In this document: piece by piece, positions 1 through 7,525 of the stretch | How the letters are laid out: every line of letters starts with the position of its first letter | Position numbering within the stretch: the first letter of the stretch is position 1 | NCBI RefSeq assembly: GCF_030709675.1 | Contig: NZ_JAUZQD010000019.1 | Coordinates: 124,001 to 188,000, forward strand | DNA: 64,000 nt | DNA from: Symbioplanes lichenis | GTDB lineage: Bacteria > Actinomycetota > Actinomycetes > Mycobacteriales > Micromonosporaceae | Direction of reading: 5' to 3' | Made by a program: the position numbers and the translations under genes | The notes under the pieces: generated by a model | What the model was told of the DNA's origin: nothing | What the model saw: the letters and a program-made list of their open reading frames with translations, nothing else | Databases searched by the model: none

Positions 1-101
1 GTGAGGCGCGCTGATTCACCGGCCCGGGCCCAGTCGCCGCACATGAGGAAGGCGGCGCGGCGCAGGTGGGCGTACCGCTGCGCCACGTATTCGTCCGTCA
101 T
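1..101 (-). CDS. ECF (SigE-type) RNA polymerase sigma factor, N-terminus only
   Basis: Reading the minus strand from an ATG at 101 gives 33 codons without a stop before the left edge. The product begins MTDEYVAQRYAHLRRAAFLM and continues CGDWARAGE. This matches the start of actinobacterial SigE-type ECF sigma factors, where a Tyr/Leu-rich helix followed by a CGDW-like turn forms the beginning of region 2. A TATAAA hexamer (109-114, minus strand) ends 7 nt before the ATG and GGGG lies between them, so the mRNA may be leaderless or have a very short leader. Too little is present to name the regulon or to confirm region 4. The gene lies just downstream of the TetR gene on the same strand. Confidence 0.6.
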   Translation of the reverse strand, partial: MTDEYVAQRYAHLRRAAFLMCGDWARAGESARL

Positions 102-149
102 TTGCCCCTTTATAGGGCACTTCCCGGCGCCCGGAGTCCCGAATGCCCC

Positions 150-746
150 TCACACGACCCGGACGGTGACCTCGACGAGGCGGACGAGGTCCTCGAGATC
201 GGCGTCGAACTCGGCGCTGGCGGCCTGCTCGCCCAGCTCTTCCGGGTTTTTCGTCTCTTCCGGCGGCGGGCTCTGATCGGTCGCGCCGGGCAGGCCGCCG
301 GTGACTTCGCCGGTCGTGTAGCCGAGCAGGAAGGCGCAGATCATCCGGGTCAGCCGCGGAACGTGCGCGCCGGGCACCCCGGCGTCGTGCAGGGTGGCCC
401 GCAGGGCGGCGATGAGCCAGCTGCCGCCGGGCGAGGGCCGGTTCAACAGCAGCGGGTACGCCCCCGGATGCCGCCGGGACAACGCCCGCACCGCCCGCCC
501 GAGCGCCCGCAACCGGTCCCGCCAGTCGATGTCGGCGGGATCGGTGCCGTACCGGTCGCCCAGCTCCAGGTGCAACAGATCGACCAGCCCGTCGAGCAGG
601 GCGTCCTTACCCCCCACGTACGGATAGAGCGCCATCGACGTCAGCCCGACCCGCTCCGCCACGGCCCGCATGGACATCGCCCCGAGCCCCCGCTCGTCCA
701 CGAGCGCCAGCGCCTGATCAAGAATGAGCCGTCGCTTGTCGTCCAC
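150..746 (-). CDS. TetR-family transcriptional regulator
   Basis: About 198 residues. The first ~50 residues form a TetR DNA-binding domain: DKRRLILDQALALVDERG, then the recognition part MSMRAVAERVGLTSMALYPY, followed by GGKDALLDGLVD. The C-terminal ligand-binding part is helical and resembles the TetR_C class used for efflux or catabolic regulators. The GTG at 746 places the start just before DDKRRL; an upstream in-frame start at 812 would add 22 residues unlike TetR proteins, so I prefer 746. It is transcribed toward the ECF sigma gene, 48 nt away. The ligand and target genes cannot be read from the sequence. Residues ~160-180 are Pro/Glu-rich, an unusual insert in the ligand-binding half. 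Confidence 0.85.
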   Translation of the reverse strand: MDDKRRLILDQALALVDERGLGAMSMRAVAERVGLTSMALYPYVGGKDALLDGLVDLLHLELGDRYGTDPADIDWRDRLRALGRAVRALSRRHPGAYPLLLNRPSPGGSWLIAALRATLHDAGVPGAHVPRLTRMICAFLLGYTTGEVTGGLPGATDQSPPPEETKNPEELGEQAASAEFDADLEDLVRLVEVTVRVV

Positions 747-858
747 GTGCCCACCGTGTCGGTGCCCGCACCCCACACCCACCGGACGCGCCGCAACCGG
801 CCCGCCAGTCACACCACCGGGTGAGCAATCTCCCCCGGCCGACCGGCGACCGGGGCCG

Positions 859-1122
859 TCAGCACCAGCGGCGGGGCGGGCGGCCCCGGCCGGCCGCTCG
901 GCGGCGGGGGCGGACGGCGCCGTGGACGTGGGCGCCGGCCCAGCCGTGGAGATGGGTGCGGCAGCCGTCGCGGTGAGGGATGTCGCCGGCGGGGTCGTCG
1001 GGGGCGGGAGGCACGGTCAGCAGCGGGGGGCCGGCCGGGGCGACGAACACGGACTCCTCGGCGACGCTCTCGTCCGCGTGGTCGTGTTCGGCTTCGGGGC
1101 ACAGATTCTCGAGTTCCGCCAT
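859..1122 (-). CDS. possible small hypothetical protein (87 aa)
   Basis: The ATG at 1122 is preceded by a strong purine-rich ribosome site (GGGAGGGAGG about 6 nt upstream). The frame keeps G or C in nearly every third position up to the stop. The product starts MAELENLCPEAEHDHADESV, is acidic in its first half, then His/Cys-containing (HRDGC, HLHGWAGAHVHG), and ends in a strongly basic Arg/Pro-rich tail. I do not recognise a family. The overlapping frames are Arg/Pro-only shadows. Because this DNA is so GC-rich, the codon bias alone is weak evidence; the ribosome site is the main argument. Confidence 0.4.
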   Translation of the reverse strand: MAELENLCPEAEHDHADESVAEESVFVAPAGPPLLTVPPAPDDPAGDIPHRDGCRTHLHGWAGAHVHGAVRPRRRAAGRGRPPRRWC

Positions 1123-1582
1123 GCGCCGCCTCCCTCCCTCTCCTTGCTCGTTCCCGGGTACCCGGTCCCATCGGCACCGTGCCGCCCGGCTTGACCTTCC
1201 CGGGCCGCGAGTTCCGCTCGGTTTCCGGCACCGGGCGTCGCTGCCCGGGGTGGCTCCCGGCAATGGATCACCAGGTCGCGCCGGTTCCGCAACTCGTGCG
1301 GCCCAGGACGACACCATGCCAGGTCACCCACCGGAATCGCGGTGAGGGCACACCGCTATTACCGACAAACACCCCAAAAGGGACACGATGCAGCGGGGCC
1401 GGGAACGATTGTGCCTCTGCGGAGAGGGTTCGAGAAGGGGCTCGGCGAACCGCCTCCGCCCACCTCGGCGGCAGCCGCGTCCGGCCGGTGGACTCGCGGG
1501 CGGCCGGCCGGCGGGCCCGTGCACGTCCAGCCGGCGGGCCCGTGCGCGGCCGGCGTTCGGCGGCGCCTGACATGCTGGGCGG
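1123..1582. other. gene-free region between the small ORF and fasR-like gene
   Basis: No convincing coding frame is seen here. It contains a 16-bp direct repeat (1507-1522 and 1530-1545, period 23) and several GC-rich potential hairpins around 1230-1270. At its right end CATGCT (1571-1576) lies 6 nt before the GTG of the next gene and is a candidate -10 element for a leaderless transcript. Confidence 0.5.
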
Positions 1583-2779
1583 GTGGCACAGGTGAGCAAG
1601 TCGTCGCGGGGCTCGTCCGCTCCGCCGCTGGCCGCCACCCTGCGCCGGGTCGAGCGCAGCGCCGGGTCGCTCGCGTCGTCGAGCGTGGTCCGGATGGAGG
1701 AGACGCTCCCCTGGTTCCGCGCGCTGCCGGCGGAGCAGCGCTCGTCGGTGATGCTCGTCGCCCAGGCCGGCATCCGCTCGCTGGTCGAGTGGCTCCGATC
1801 GGGCGGCAACGCGGCGGGTACGCAGGAGCTCTCCGACGAGGTCTTCGCCGCCGCGCCCCGATCGCTGGCCCGGTCGCTCACGCTGACCCAGACCGTCCAG
1901 CTGATCAAGGTCGTCATCGACGTGGCCGAGTCCGAGGTCAACGAGCTGGCGGCGACCGGGGAGAAGGAGGCGCTGGCCGAGGCGATCCTCAAGTTCTCGC
2001 GGGAGATCGCCTTCTCGGCGGCCCGGGTGTACGCGCGGGCAGCCGAGGTACGCGGCTCCTGGGACGCCCGCCTCCAGGCCCTCCTCGTCGACGCCCTGCT
2101 GCGTGGCGACTCCTCCGACGTGCTCGCCAGCCGGGCCGCCGCCCTGGGCTGGGCGGACGCGCCTCCGGTGGCCGTGGTCGTGGGCCGCTCCCCCGGCGGC
2201 GACCACACCGCGGTGCTGCACGCCGTCTATCGGGCCGCGCGCCGGGCCCGGGTCGAGGTCATCGGCGGTGTCCACGGCGACCGGATCGTCGTGGTCATGG
2301 GCGGCGCCGCGGACCCGATCGCCAGCGCGGAGCAGCTGTCGGGCGCCTTCGGCGACGGTCCGATCGTCGTCGGGCCGGCCGTCCAGTCGCTCGACCACGC
2401 CACCGAGTCGGCGCGCGCCGCCCTGGCCGGCTATCGCGCCGCACCCGCCTGGCCCGGCGCCCCGAAGCCGGTCGCCGCCGACGCCCTGCTGCCGGAGCGT
2501 GCACTGGCCGGCGACCCCGAGGCCCGGCGCGCGTTGCGGACCGAGGTCTTCGGATCATTGTCCCGGGCCGGGGGGAGTCTGCTGGAGACGCTCGACGCGT
2601 TCTTCGCCACGGGCGGGGTGCTGGAGAGTGCCGCCCGGGAGCTGTACGTGCACCCGAACACGGTGCGCTATCGGTTGAAGCGGGTGGCCGAGGTCACGGG
2701 GTTGTCGCCGCTGGACGGGCGCGACGCCTTCGGGCTGCGGATGGCGCTCGCCGTGGGCCGCCTCGACCCGGCCGGCTGA
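1583..2779 (+). CDS. fasR: PucR-family regulator of fatty acid synthesis (FasR-like)
   Basis: 398 residues. The C-terminal ~50 residues are the PucR helix-turn-helix: TGGVLESAARELYVHPNTVR, then YRLKRVAEVTG, ending in a LRMALAVGRL helix. The middle (about 160-290) is a GGDEF-related CdaR-like domain; the N-terminal third is helical. In Streptomyces the protein encoded immediately upstream of fabD-fabH-acpP-fabF is FasR, an activator of that operon. Position and architecture here are the same, so I infer the same role. A GTG at 1583 follows CATGCT by 6 nt, suggesting a leaderless mRNA; another GTG lies three codons inside. The stop is 176 nt before fabD, and a palindrome in that gap is the natural candidate for its binding site. 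Confidence 0.88.
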   Translation: MAQVSKSSRGSSAPPLAATLRRVERSAGSLASSSVVRMEETLPWFRALPAEQRSSVMLVAQAGIRSLVEWLRSGGNAAGTQELSDEVFAAAPRSLARSLTLTQTVQLIKVVIDVAESEVNELAATGEKEALAEAILKFSREIAFSAARVYARAAEVRGSWDARLQALLVDALLRGDSSDVLASRAAALGWADAPPVAVVVGRSPGGDHTAVLHAVYRAARRARVEVIGGVHGDRIVVVMGGAADPIASAEQLSGAFGDGPIVVGPAVQSLDHATESARAALAGYRAAPAWPGAPKPVAADALLPERALAGDPEARRALRTEVFGSLSRAGGSLLETLDAFFATGGVLESAARELYVHPNTVRYRLKRVAEVTGLSPLDGRDAFGLRMALAVGRLDPAG

Positions 2780-2850
2780 GTGCGACGCAGCTCACGCGAA
2801 CGACGCGACGGCGAGCGGGCAACTGGCGAGGCCTCGAATCCGCTCGGAAT

Positions 2851-2865
2851 GGTGCATAGTGCACC
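2851..2865. repeat. short perfect inverted repeat upstream of fabD
   Basis: GGTGCA-TAG-TGCACC, six-base arms around a three-base centre, between the fasR-like stop and the larger palindrome at 2878. It could be part of the fab operon control region or a short 3' hairpin of the regulator mRNA. No poly-T follows. Confidence 0.35.
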
Positions 2866-2877
2866 CCCTCTTGTGGG

Positions 2878-2903
2878 AACCCTACAACCGGGGTCGTAGG
2901 GTT
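2878..2903. promoter_or_regulatory. palindrome over the fabD promoter, candidate FasR operator
   Basis: AACCCTAC (2878-2885), a 10-nt spacer, then GTAGGGTT (2896-2903): eight perfectly complementary bases. The right arm contains TAGGGT (2897-2902), a good actinobacterial -10 hexamer, with TTGTGG or TGGGAA upstream as weak -35 choices. A transcript would start near 2909. A dyad of this size in the only gap between a FasR-like gene and fabD is a plausible operator. I do not have the published Streptomyces site to compare it with. Confidence 0.5.
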
Positions 2904-2955
2904 TCGTCTCGTGCGGCACCTCCTGAACGGGCTCCCATCCGGAAGAGTCGGATAC

Positions 2956-3909
2956 GTGCTCGCTGTTCTCTCTCCCGGCCAGGGCTCGCAGAAGCCCGGC
3001 TTCCTCGCCCCCTGGCTCGACATCCCCGGCGCCGAGGCGCGCCTCGCCTGGTGGTCCGTGCTGGCCGGGGTCGACCTCGTGCACCTCGGCACGCGGGCCG
3101 ACGCCGAGGAGATCAAGGACACCGCCCGGACCCAGCCGCTCCTGGTGGCCGCCGCGCTGCTGGCGGCCGAGCAGTTGCCGCTCGGCGGGGTGGACGTCGT
3201 CGCCGGCCACAGCGTCGGGGAGCTGGGCGCCGCGGCGGTGGCCGGGGTGCTGACGCCGGAGACGGCCGTTGCGCTGGCGGGGGTGCGGGGGCGGGAGATG
3301 GCCGCCGCGTGCGCGCTGGAGCCGACGGGCATGAGTGCCGTGCTGGGCGGCGACGCCGACGAGGTGGTCGCGGTGCTCGAGAAGCACAAGCTGTACCCGG
3401 CTAACCGCAACGGGGCCGGCCAGATCGTCGCCGCCGGGGCCATGGACGCGCTGGCCGCGCTGGCCGAGGAGCCGCCGCCGGCCGCCCGGGTGCGGGCGCT
3501 GGCCGTGGCCGGGGCGTTCCACACGCCGTTCATGGGGCCGGCCGAGCAGGCTCTCGGCGCCGTCGCCGCCGGGGCGACCGTCGCCGACCCGGCGCGCGTG
3601 CTGCTGTCGAACCTCGACGGCGGCGCCGTGACCGACGGCGGGGAGCTGCTGCGGCGTCTCGTGCGGCAGGTCACCGCGCCGGTGCGCTGGGACCTGGTCA
3701 TGGCGAGCCTGCGCGAGCGGGGCGTGACCGGCATCATCGAGCTGCCGCCCGCCGGCACCCTCGCGGGGCTGGTCAAGCGGGAGCTCAAGGGCGACAACGC
3801 CCCCGAGATCGTCACCCTCAACACCCCCGGCGACCTGGACGCCGCGCGCGACCTGATCGCCCGTCACGGGGGCCCCGTCGGCACCGAGCACGAAGGAGCA
3901 ACAGCATGA
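2956..3909 (+). CDS. fabD: malonyl-CoA:ACP transacylase
   Basis: 317 residues from the GTG at 2956. It loads malonyl groups from CoA onto acyl carrier protein for type II fatty acid synthesis. The family motifs are in order: SPGQGSQ near the start, GHSVGE with nucleophile Ser86, RGREM with Arg111 for the malonyl carboxylate, and GAFHTP with His189. GGAAGAG about 9 nt upstream is a reasonable ribosome site, and homologues begin at this point. An in-frame GTG at 2911 lies 8 nt after the candidate -10, so a leaderless longer form with 15 extra residues is possible. The stop overlaps the fabH start (ATGA). First gene of the fabD-fabH-acpP-fabF operon. Confidence 0.95.
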   Translation: MLAVLSPGQGSQKPGFLAPWLDIPGAEARLAWWSVLAGVDLVHLGTRADAEEIKDTARTQPLLVAAALLAAEQLPLGGVDVVAGHSVGELGAAAVAGVLTPETAVALAGVRGREMAAACALEPTGMSAVLGGDADEVVAVLEKHKLYPANRNGAGQIVAAGAMDALAALAEEPPPAARVRALAVAGAFHTPFMGPAEQALGAVAAGATVADPARVLLSNLDGGAVTDGGELLRRLVRQVTAPVRWDLVMASLRERGVTGIIELPPAGTLAGLVKRELKGDNAPEIVTLNTPGDLDAARDLIARHGGPVGTEHEGATA

Positions 3910-4856
3910 CCGCGGGTTCCCGCATCGTGGCGATGGGCCACTACCAGCCCTCGCGTGTGGTCACCAACAGCGATCTCGCCGAGATCGTCGACACCAACGA
4001 CGAGTGGATCCGGTCCCGCGTCGGGATCGCCGAGCGCCGCGTCGCCGACTCGGAGTCGGTCGCCGACATGGCCACCTTCGCCGCCGAGAAGGCCCTCGCC
4101 TCCTCCGGCCTCACCGCCGCCGACATCGACATGGTCGTCGTCGCGACCTGCTCGTCGATCGACCGGTGCCCCAACGTCGCCACCCGCGTCGCGGCCCGCC
4201 TCGGCGTCAACGCCCCGGCGGCGTTCGACCTGAACACGGCGTGCTCCGGATTCTCGTACGGGCTGGGGACGGTCGACCACGCCATCCGCGCCGGCGCCTC
4301 CCGCAACGCCATCGTCATCGGCGCCGAGAAGCTCTCGGACCTGACGGACTGGACCGACCGCAGCACCGCCGTCCTCTTCGGCGACGGTGCCGGGGCCGCC
4401 GTGGTCACCGCCGCCGCCGAGGGTGAGCAGGCCGGCGTGGGCCCGGTGCTCTGGGGCTCCGCCCCCGACAAGGGCGACGTGCTGCGCATCGAGGGCCGGC
4501 AGCCGTACATCCAGCAGGAGGGCCAGATCGTCTTCCGCTGGGCCACCACCGAGCTGGCGCCCTTCGCGCTGCAGGCGCTCGAGCGGGCCGGCGTCCGGCC
4601 CGACGAGATCGCCGCCTTCGTGCCGCACCAGGCCAACACCCGCATCATCGACGGCATCGTCAAGCGCCTGGGCCTCGGCCCCGACGTCGTCGTCGCCAAG
4701 GACCTCGTCGAGTCGGGCAACACGTCCGCCGCGAGCATCCCGCTGGCCCTGTCCAAGCTGATCGAGCGGCGCGAGGTGCCCTCGGGCGCCCCGATCCTGC
4801 TCTTCGGCTTCGGCGGCGGCCTCACCTACGCCGGACAGGTCATCCGCTGTCCGTGA
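3906..4856 (+). CDS. fabH: beta-ketoacyl-ACP synthase III
   Basis: 316 residues, the normal length. It condenses a starter acyl-CoA with malonyl-ACP to begin each fatty acid. The catalytic triad is visible: Cys113 in NTACSG, His241 in VPHQANTRI, and Asn272 in SGNTSAASIP. The C-terminal FGFGGGLTYAG motif is also present. The start ATG overlaps the fabD stop, and GAAGGAG lies upstream, so translation is coupled. In actinomycetes this enzyme selects the branched starters of iso and anteiso fatty acids; that specificity is inferred from the family. Confidence 0.97.
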   Translation: MTAGSRIVAMGHYQPSRVVTNSDLAEIVDTNDEWIRSRVGIAERRVADSESVADMATFAAEKALASSGLTAADIDMVVVATCSSIDRCPNVATRVAARLGVNAPAAFDLNTACSGFSYGLGTVDHAIRAGASRNAIVIGAEKLSDLTDWTDRSTAVLFGDGAGAAVVTAAAEGEQAGVGPVLWGSAPDKGDVLRIEGRQPYIQQEGQIVFRWATTELAPFALQALERAGVRPDEIAAFVPHQANTRIIDGIVKRLGLGPDVVVAKDLVESGNTSAASIPLALSKLIERREVPSGAPILLFGFGGGLTYAGQVIRCP

Positions 4857-4900
4857 TGTCTTTCCCGCCAGTTCGCACCACTCGAGAGGAAACACCACCC

Positions 4901-5143
4901 ATGGCAACCCGTGAAGAGATCACGTCCGGCCTCGCCGAGATCCTGGAGGAGGTCGCCGGCGTGAACCCGGACGACGTCGCCGAGGACAAGAGCTTCACCG
5001 ACGACCTGGACGTGGACTCGCTCTCCATGGTCGAGGTCGTGGTGGCCGCCGAGGAGAAGTTCGGCGTCAAGATCCCGGACAACGAGGTCCAGAACCTCAA
5101 GACCGTCGGCGACGCCGTCTCCTTCATCGAGGCGAACCACTGA
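4901..5143 (+). CDS. acpP: acyl carrier protein
   Basis: 80 residues, acidic, the typical size. Ser40 in DLDVDSLSMVEVV is the 4'-phosphopantetheine attachment site. The protein carries the growing acyl chain among FabD, FabH and FabF. The ATG at 4901 follows GAGAGGA with normal spacing; an in-frame ATG at 4853 would overlap the fabH stop and add 16 untypical residues, so it is not used. It sits 44 nt after fabH and just 1 nt before fabF. Confidence 0.97.
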   Translation: MATREEITSGLAEILEEVAGVNPDDVAEDKSFTDDLDVDSLSMVEVVVAAEEKFGVKIPDNEVQNLKTVGDAVSFIEANH

Positions 5144-5144
5144 C

Positions 5145-6371
5145 ATGAGCAGCACAGACGTCGTCGTCACCGGGCTCGGCGCGACGACCCCGCTAGGCGG
5201 GGACGTCGCGTCCACCTGGGACGCTCTGCTCGCCGGCCGCTCCGGGGTGACTCCGCTCACCCAGGAGTGGGCCGAGCAGCTTCCGGTCCGCATCGCCGCC
5301 CAGCTCGCGGTCGAACCGTCCGAGATCATCGAGCGGGTCAAGCTGCGCAAGCTCGACCGCTCCGAGGCGATCGCCCTGATCGCCGCCAAGCAGGCCTGGG
5401 CCGACTCCGGTCTCGCCGACGCCGGGCTCGACCCGGAGCGCCTCGCCGTCAGCATCGGCAGCGGCATAGGCGGTGCCACGACCCTGCTCAACCAGGACGA
5501 CATCCTGGAGGCCTCCGGGCCGCGCCGGGTCAGCCCGCACACCGTGCCGATGCTCATGCCCAACGGCCCCGCCGCGTGGGTCGGCATCGAGCTCAAGGCC
5601 CGCGCCGGCGTCCACTCGATGGCCAGCGCCTGCGCCACCGGCGCCGAGGCCCTGTCCCTGGGCCTGGACATCATCCGCTCCGGCCGCGCCGACGTGGTCG
5701 TCGCGGGCGGCGTCGAGGCGGTCATCCACCCGCTGCCGCTGGCCGGCTTCAGCTCCATGCGGGCCATGTCGACCCGCAACGACGAGCCCGAGAAGGCCTC
5801 CCGTCCCTGGGACAAGGGCCGTGACGGCTTCGTCATGGGCGAGGGCGGCGGCGCGCTGATTCTCGAGCGGGCCGACCACGCCGTGGCCCGGGGCGCCCGG
5901 ATCTACGCGCGCCTCGCCGGCACCGGCATCACCTCCGACGGCTTCGACATCGTCCAGCCCGACCCGGAGTGCAAGGGCGGCATCCGCGCGATGACCAAGG
6001 CGATCCAGGACGCCGGCCTCACCGGCGCCGACATCACCCACGTCAACGCGCACGCCACCTCCACCCCGGCCGGCGACATGGGCGAGATCCTCGGCATCCG
6101 GACCGCGATCGGCGACCACCCGGTCATCACGTCCACCAAGTCGATGTCCGGCCACCTGCTCGGTGCCGCCGGCGCGCTCGAGTCGATCGCGACCATCCTC
6201 GCGATCCGCGACAGCGTCGTCCCCCCGACGATCAACCTGGACGACCCGGACGAGCGCCTCGACCTCGACGTCGCCGCGCACAAGGCCCGCCCGCTGGAGA
6301 TCGCCGCCGCCATGAACAACTCGTTCGGCTTCGGCGGTCACAACGTCGCGGTGGTCTTCACCCGGTACTGA
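5145..6371 (+). CDS. fabF: beta-ketoacyl-ACP synthase II
   Basis: 408 residues. It carries out the elongating condensations of type II fatty acid synthesis. The Cys-His-His triad is Cys163 (SACATG), His303 (NAHATSTPAGD) and His337 (SMSGHLLGAAG); NNSFGFGGHN closes the protein. It begins one base after the acpP stop. It is the last gene of the operon: a hairpin (6390-6418) and a convergent oxidoreductase gene follow. The ketoreductase, dehydratase and enoyl reductase genes are not in this window. Confidence 0.97.
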   Translation: MSSTDVVVTGLGATTPLGGDVASTWDALLAGRSGVTPLTQEWAEQLPVRIAAQLAVEPSEIIERVKLRKLDRSEAIALIAAKQAWADSGLADAGLDPERLAVSIGSGIGGATTLLNQDDILEASGPRRVSPHTVPMLMPNGPAAWVGIELKARAGVHSMASACATGAEALSLGLDIIRSGRADVVVAGGVEAVIHPLPLAGFSSMRAMSTRNDEPEKASRPWDKGRDGFVMGEGGGALILERADHAVARGARIYARLAGTGITSDGFDIVQPDPECKGGIRAMTKAIQDAGLTGADITHVNAHATSTPAGDMGEILGIRTAIGDHPVITSTKSMSGHLLGAAGALESIATILAIRDSVVPPTINLDDPDERLDLDVAAHKARPLEIAAAMNNSFGFGGHNVAVVFTRY

Positions 6372-6389
6372 GTTACGTTCGCGTTCCGT

Positions 6390-6418
6390 GGGAGCGCCTC
6401 ACTCGGTGGAGCGCTCCC
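6390..6418. terminator. hairpin after fabF, possible bidirectional terminator
   Basis: GGGAGCGC (6390-6397) pairs with GCGCTCCC (6411-6418) across a 13-nt loop. It lies between the convergent fabF and oxidoreductase genes. No T-run follows, as is common in high-GC genomes. Its right arm belongs to the first unit of the adjacent tandem repeat, so further arms of the repeat could compete for pairing. Confidence 0.5.
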
Positions 6419-6481
6419 GCTGCGTCTCACTCGGTGGGGCGCTCCCGCTGCGTCTCACTCGGTGGGGCGCTCCCGCTGCGT
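6398..6481. repeat. three tandem 28-bp units that copy the oxidoreductase 3' end
   Basis: Units at 6398-6425, 6426-6453 and 6454-6481 differ by only one base (unit 1 has A where the others have G). Unit 3 is the last 27 coding bases plus stop of the minus-strand oxidoreductase gene (TQRERPTE and TGA). Units 1 and 2 are therefore extra copies of that gene end, placed downstream of its stop, and each still carries the stop codon. Confidence 0.9.
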
Positions 6482-7351
6482 TTTCACGAGCACCTTCCCG
6501 CGTACGCCGCCGGCCTCGGCCAATCGGTGCAGAGCGGGCAGGTCGGCGAGGTCGCGGCGATCGCTGATGTCGAGCGTGAGGGCGCCGGCGTCGACGAGTC
6601 CCACCAGCGTCTTCAGGTCGCCGGGAGAGTTGCGAGTCACCACGTGCCAGGCCCGCACCTCCGCCGTCGGCTCCACCGGCGTGGCGACCGTGACGACCCG
6701 CCCGCCGGCCCGCACCAGCCCCGGCAAGGCGCTCGCCGCATCCGCCCCGATCGCGGCGCAGTTGACGACGGCGTCGACGGGACGGCCGGGCTCGAGCGGT
6801 CCGGCGGTGTAGTCGAGCACCACGTCCGCCCCGAGCCGCCGGACCGCGCCGGCGCTGCGGGGGCTCGCGGTCGCCAGCACGTACGCTCCGAGGTGCTTGG
6901 CGATCTGCACCGCGAACGTCCCGATGCCACCGCCCGCCCCGCTGATCAGGACCCGCTCCCCCGCCACCACGCGCGCGTGCCCGACCACGGCCTGCCAGGC
7001 GGTCATCCCGGCCAGCGGCAGTACGGCGGCATCCGCCAGCGGCACACTCCGGGGCGCCGCGACGAGCCGTTCCTCAGGCCCCACCGCGTACCCGGCCGCC
7101 GCGCCGTGGTCGAGCATCCCGATCACGGGCACGCCCCCGACCGTCCCGGCCACGTCCCACCCCAGCGTGAACGGAAACTCGACCGGAAACAGCCCCGCCA
7201 GCTTCCCGCCCCGCAACGCCGCCTCGGTCGGGTTCAACGACGTGGCCACGACCCTGATCAGCGCCTCGCCCCGCGCGGGGAAGGGCTGCGGAACGTCGTC
7301 GATCCGGATGACGTCCGGCCCCCCGTACGCATGAATGCGCGCCGCTCTCAT
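6455..7351 (-). CDS. NADP-dependent medium-chain oxidoreductase (quinone reductase-like)
   Basis: 298 residues from the ATG at 7351 (MRAARIHAYGG). The fold is that of zinc-independent MDR enzymes: an N-terminal GroES-like domain with SLNPTEAALRGG, then a Rossmann domain with SGAGGGIGTFAVQIAKHLGA for NADPH. The C-terminus GGVRGKVLVKT is typical. No catalytic zinc ligands are present, which favours the quinone oxidoreductase group. The substrate is unknown. The last eight residues (TQRERPTE) lie in a tandem repeat and differ from usual family ends, so the natural C-terminus may have been changed by the duplication. The longer frame upstream (to 7486) is Arg-rich and unlike the family. Confidence 0.85.
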   Translation of the reverse strand: MRAARIHAYGGPDVIRIDDVPQPFPARGEALIRVVATSLNPTEAALRGGKLAGLFPVEFPFTLGWDVAGTVGGVPVIGMLDHGAAAGYAVGPEERLVAAPRSVPLADAAVLPLAGMTAWQAVVGHARVVAGERVLISGAGGGIGTFAVQIAKHLGAYVLATASPRSAGAVRRLGADVVLDYTAGPLEPGRPVDAVVNCAAIGADAASALPGLVRAGGRVVTVATPVEPTAEVRAWHVVTRNSPGDLKTLVGLVDAGALTLDISDRRDLADLPALHRLAEAGGVRGKVLVKTQRERPTE

Positions 7352-7525
7352 GCCCCGACGGTACGGCCGCCCGCCGTCGTGATCCAGAGTGGACCTTCTT
7401 CCGAGGGTCCGCCGGGTGCCCGGCGCCTCCGCCGCGCCTGGCCATCTTCGATTGCAGCCGGGCCCGGCGCCTCGGCCGCAACGCACCGTCCCGCTCGCCG
7501 TATCTTACGAAGTCGAGGAGATCGC

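Noticed and set aside
1180..1340. Riboswitch in the leader of the small ORF
   Set aside because: Several GC hairpins, but no conserved cobalamin, SAM, c-di-GMP or c-di-AMP core could be matched by eye.
3906..6371. Long antisense frames across the fab operon as genes
   Set aside because: They mirror third-position GC of the real genes, and encode Arg/Ala/Val-rich sequence without motifs.
5969..7525. Long plus-strand frame in front of the MazG-like protein
   Set aside because: It is a shadow of fabF and the antisense of the oxidoreductase; the MazG-like gene starts at 7526 with its own ribosome site.
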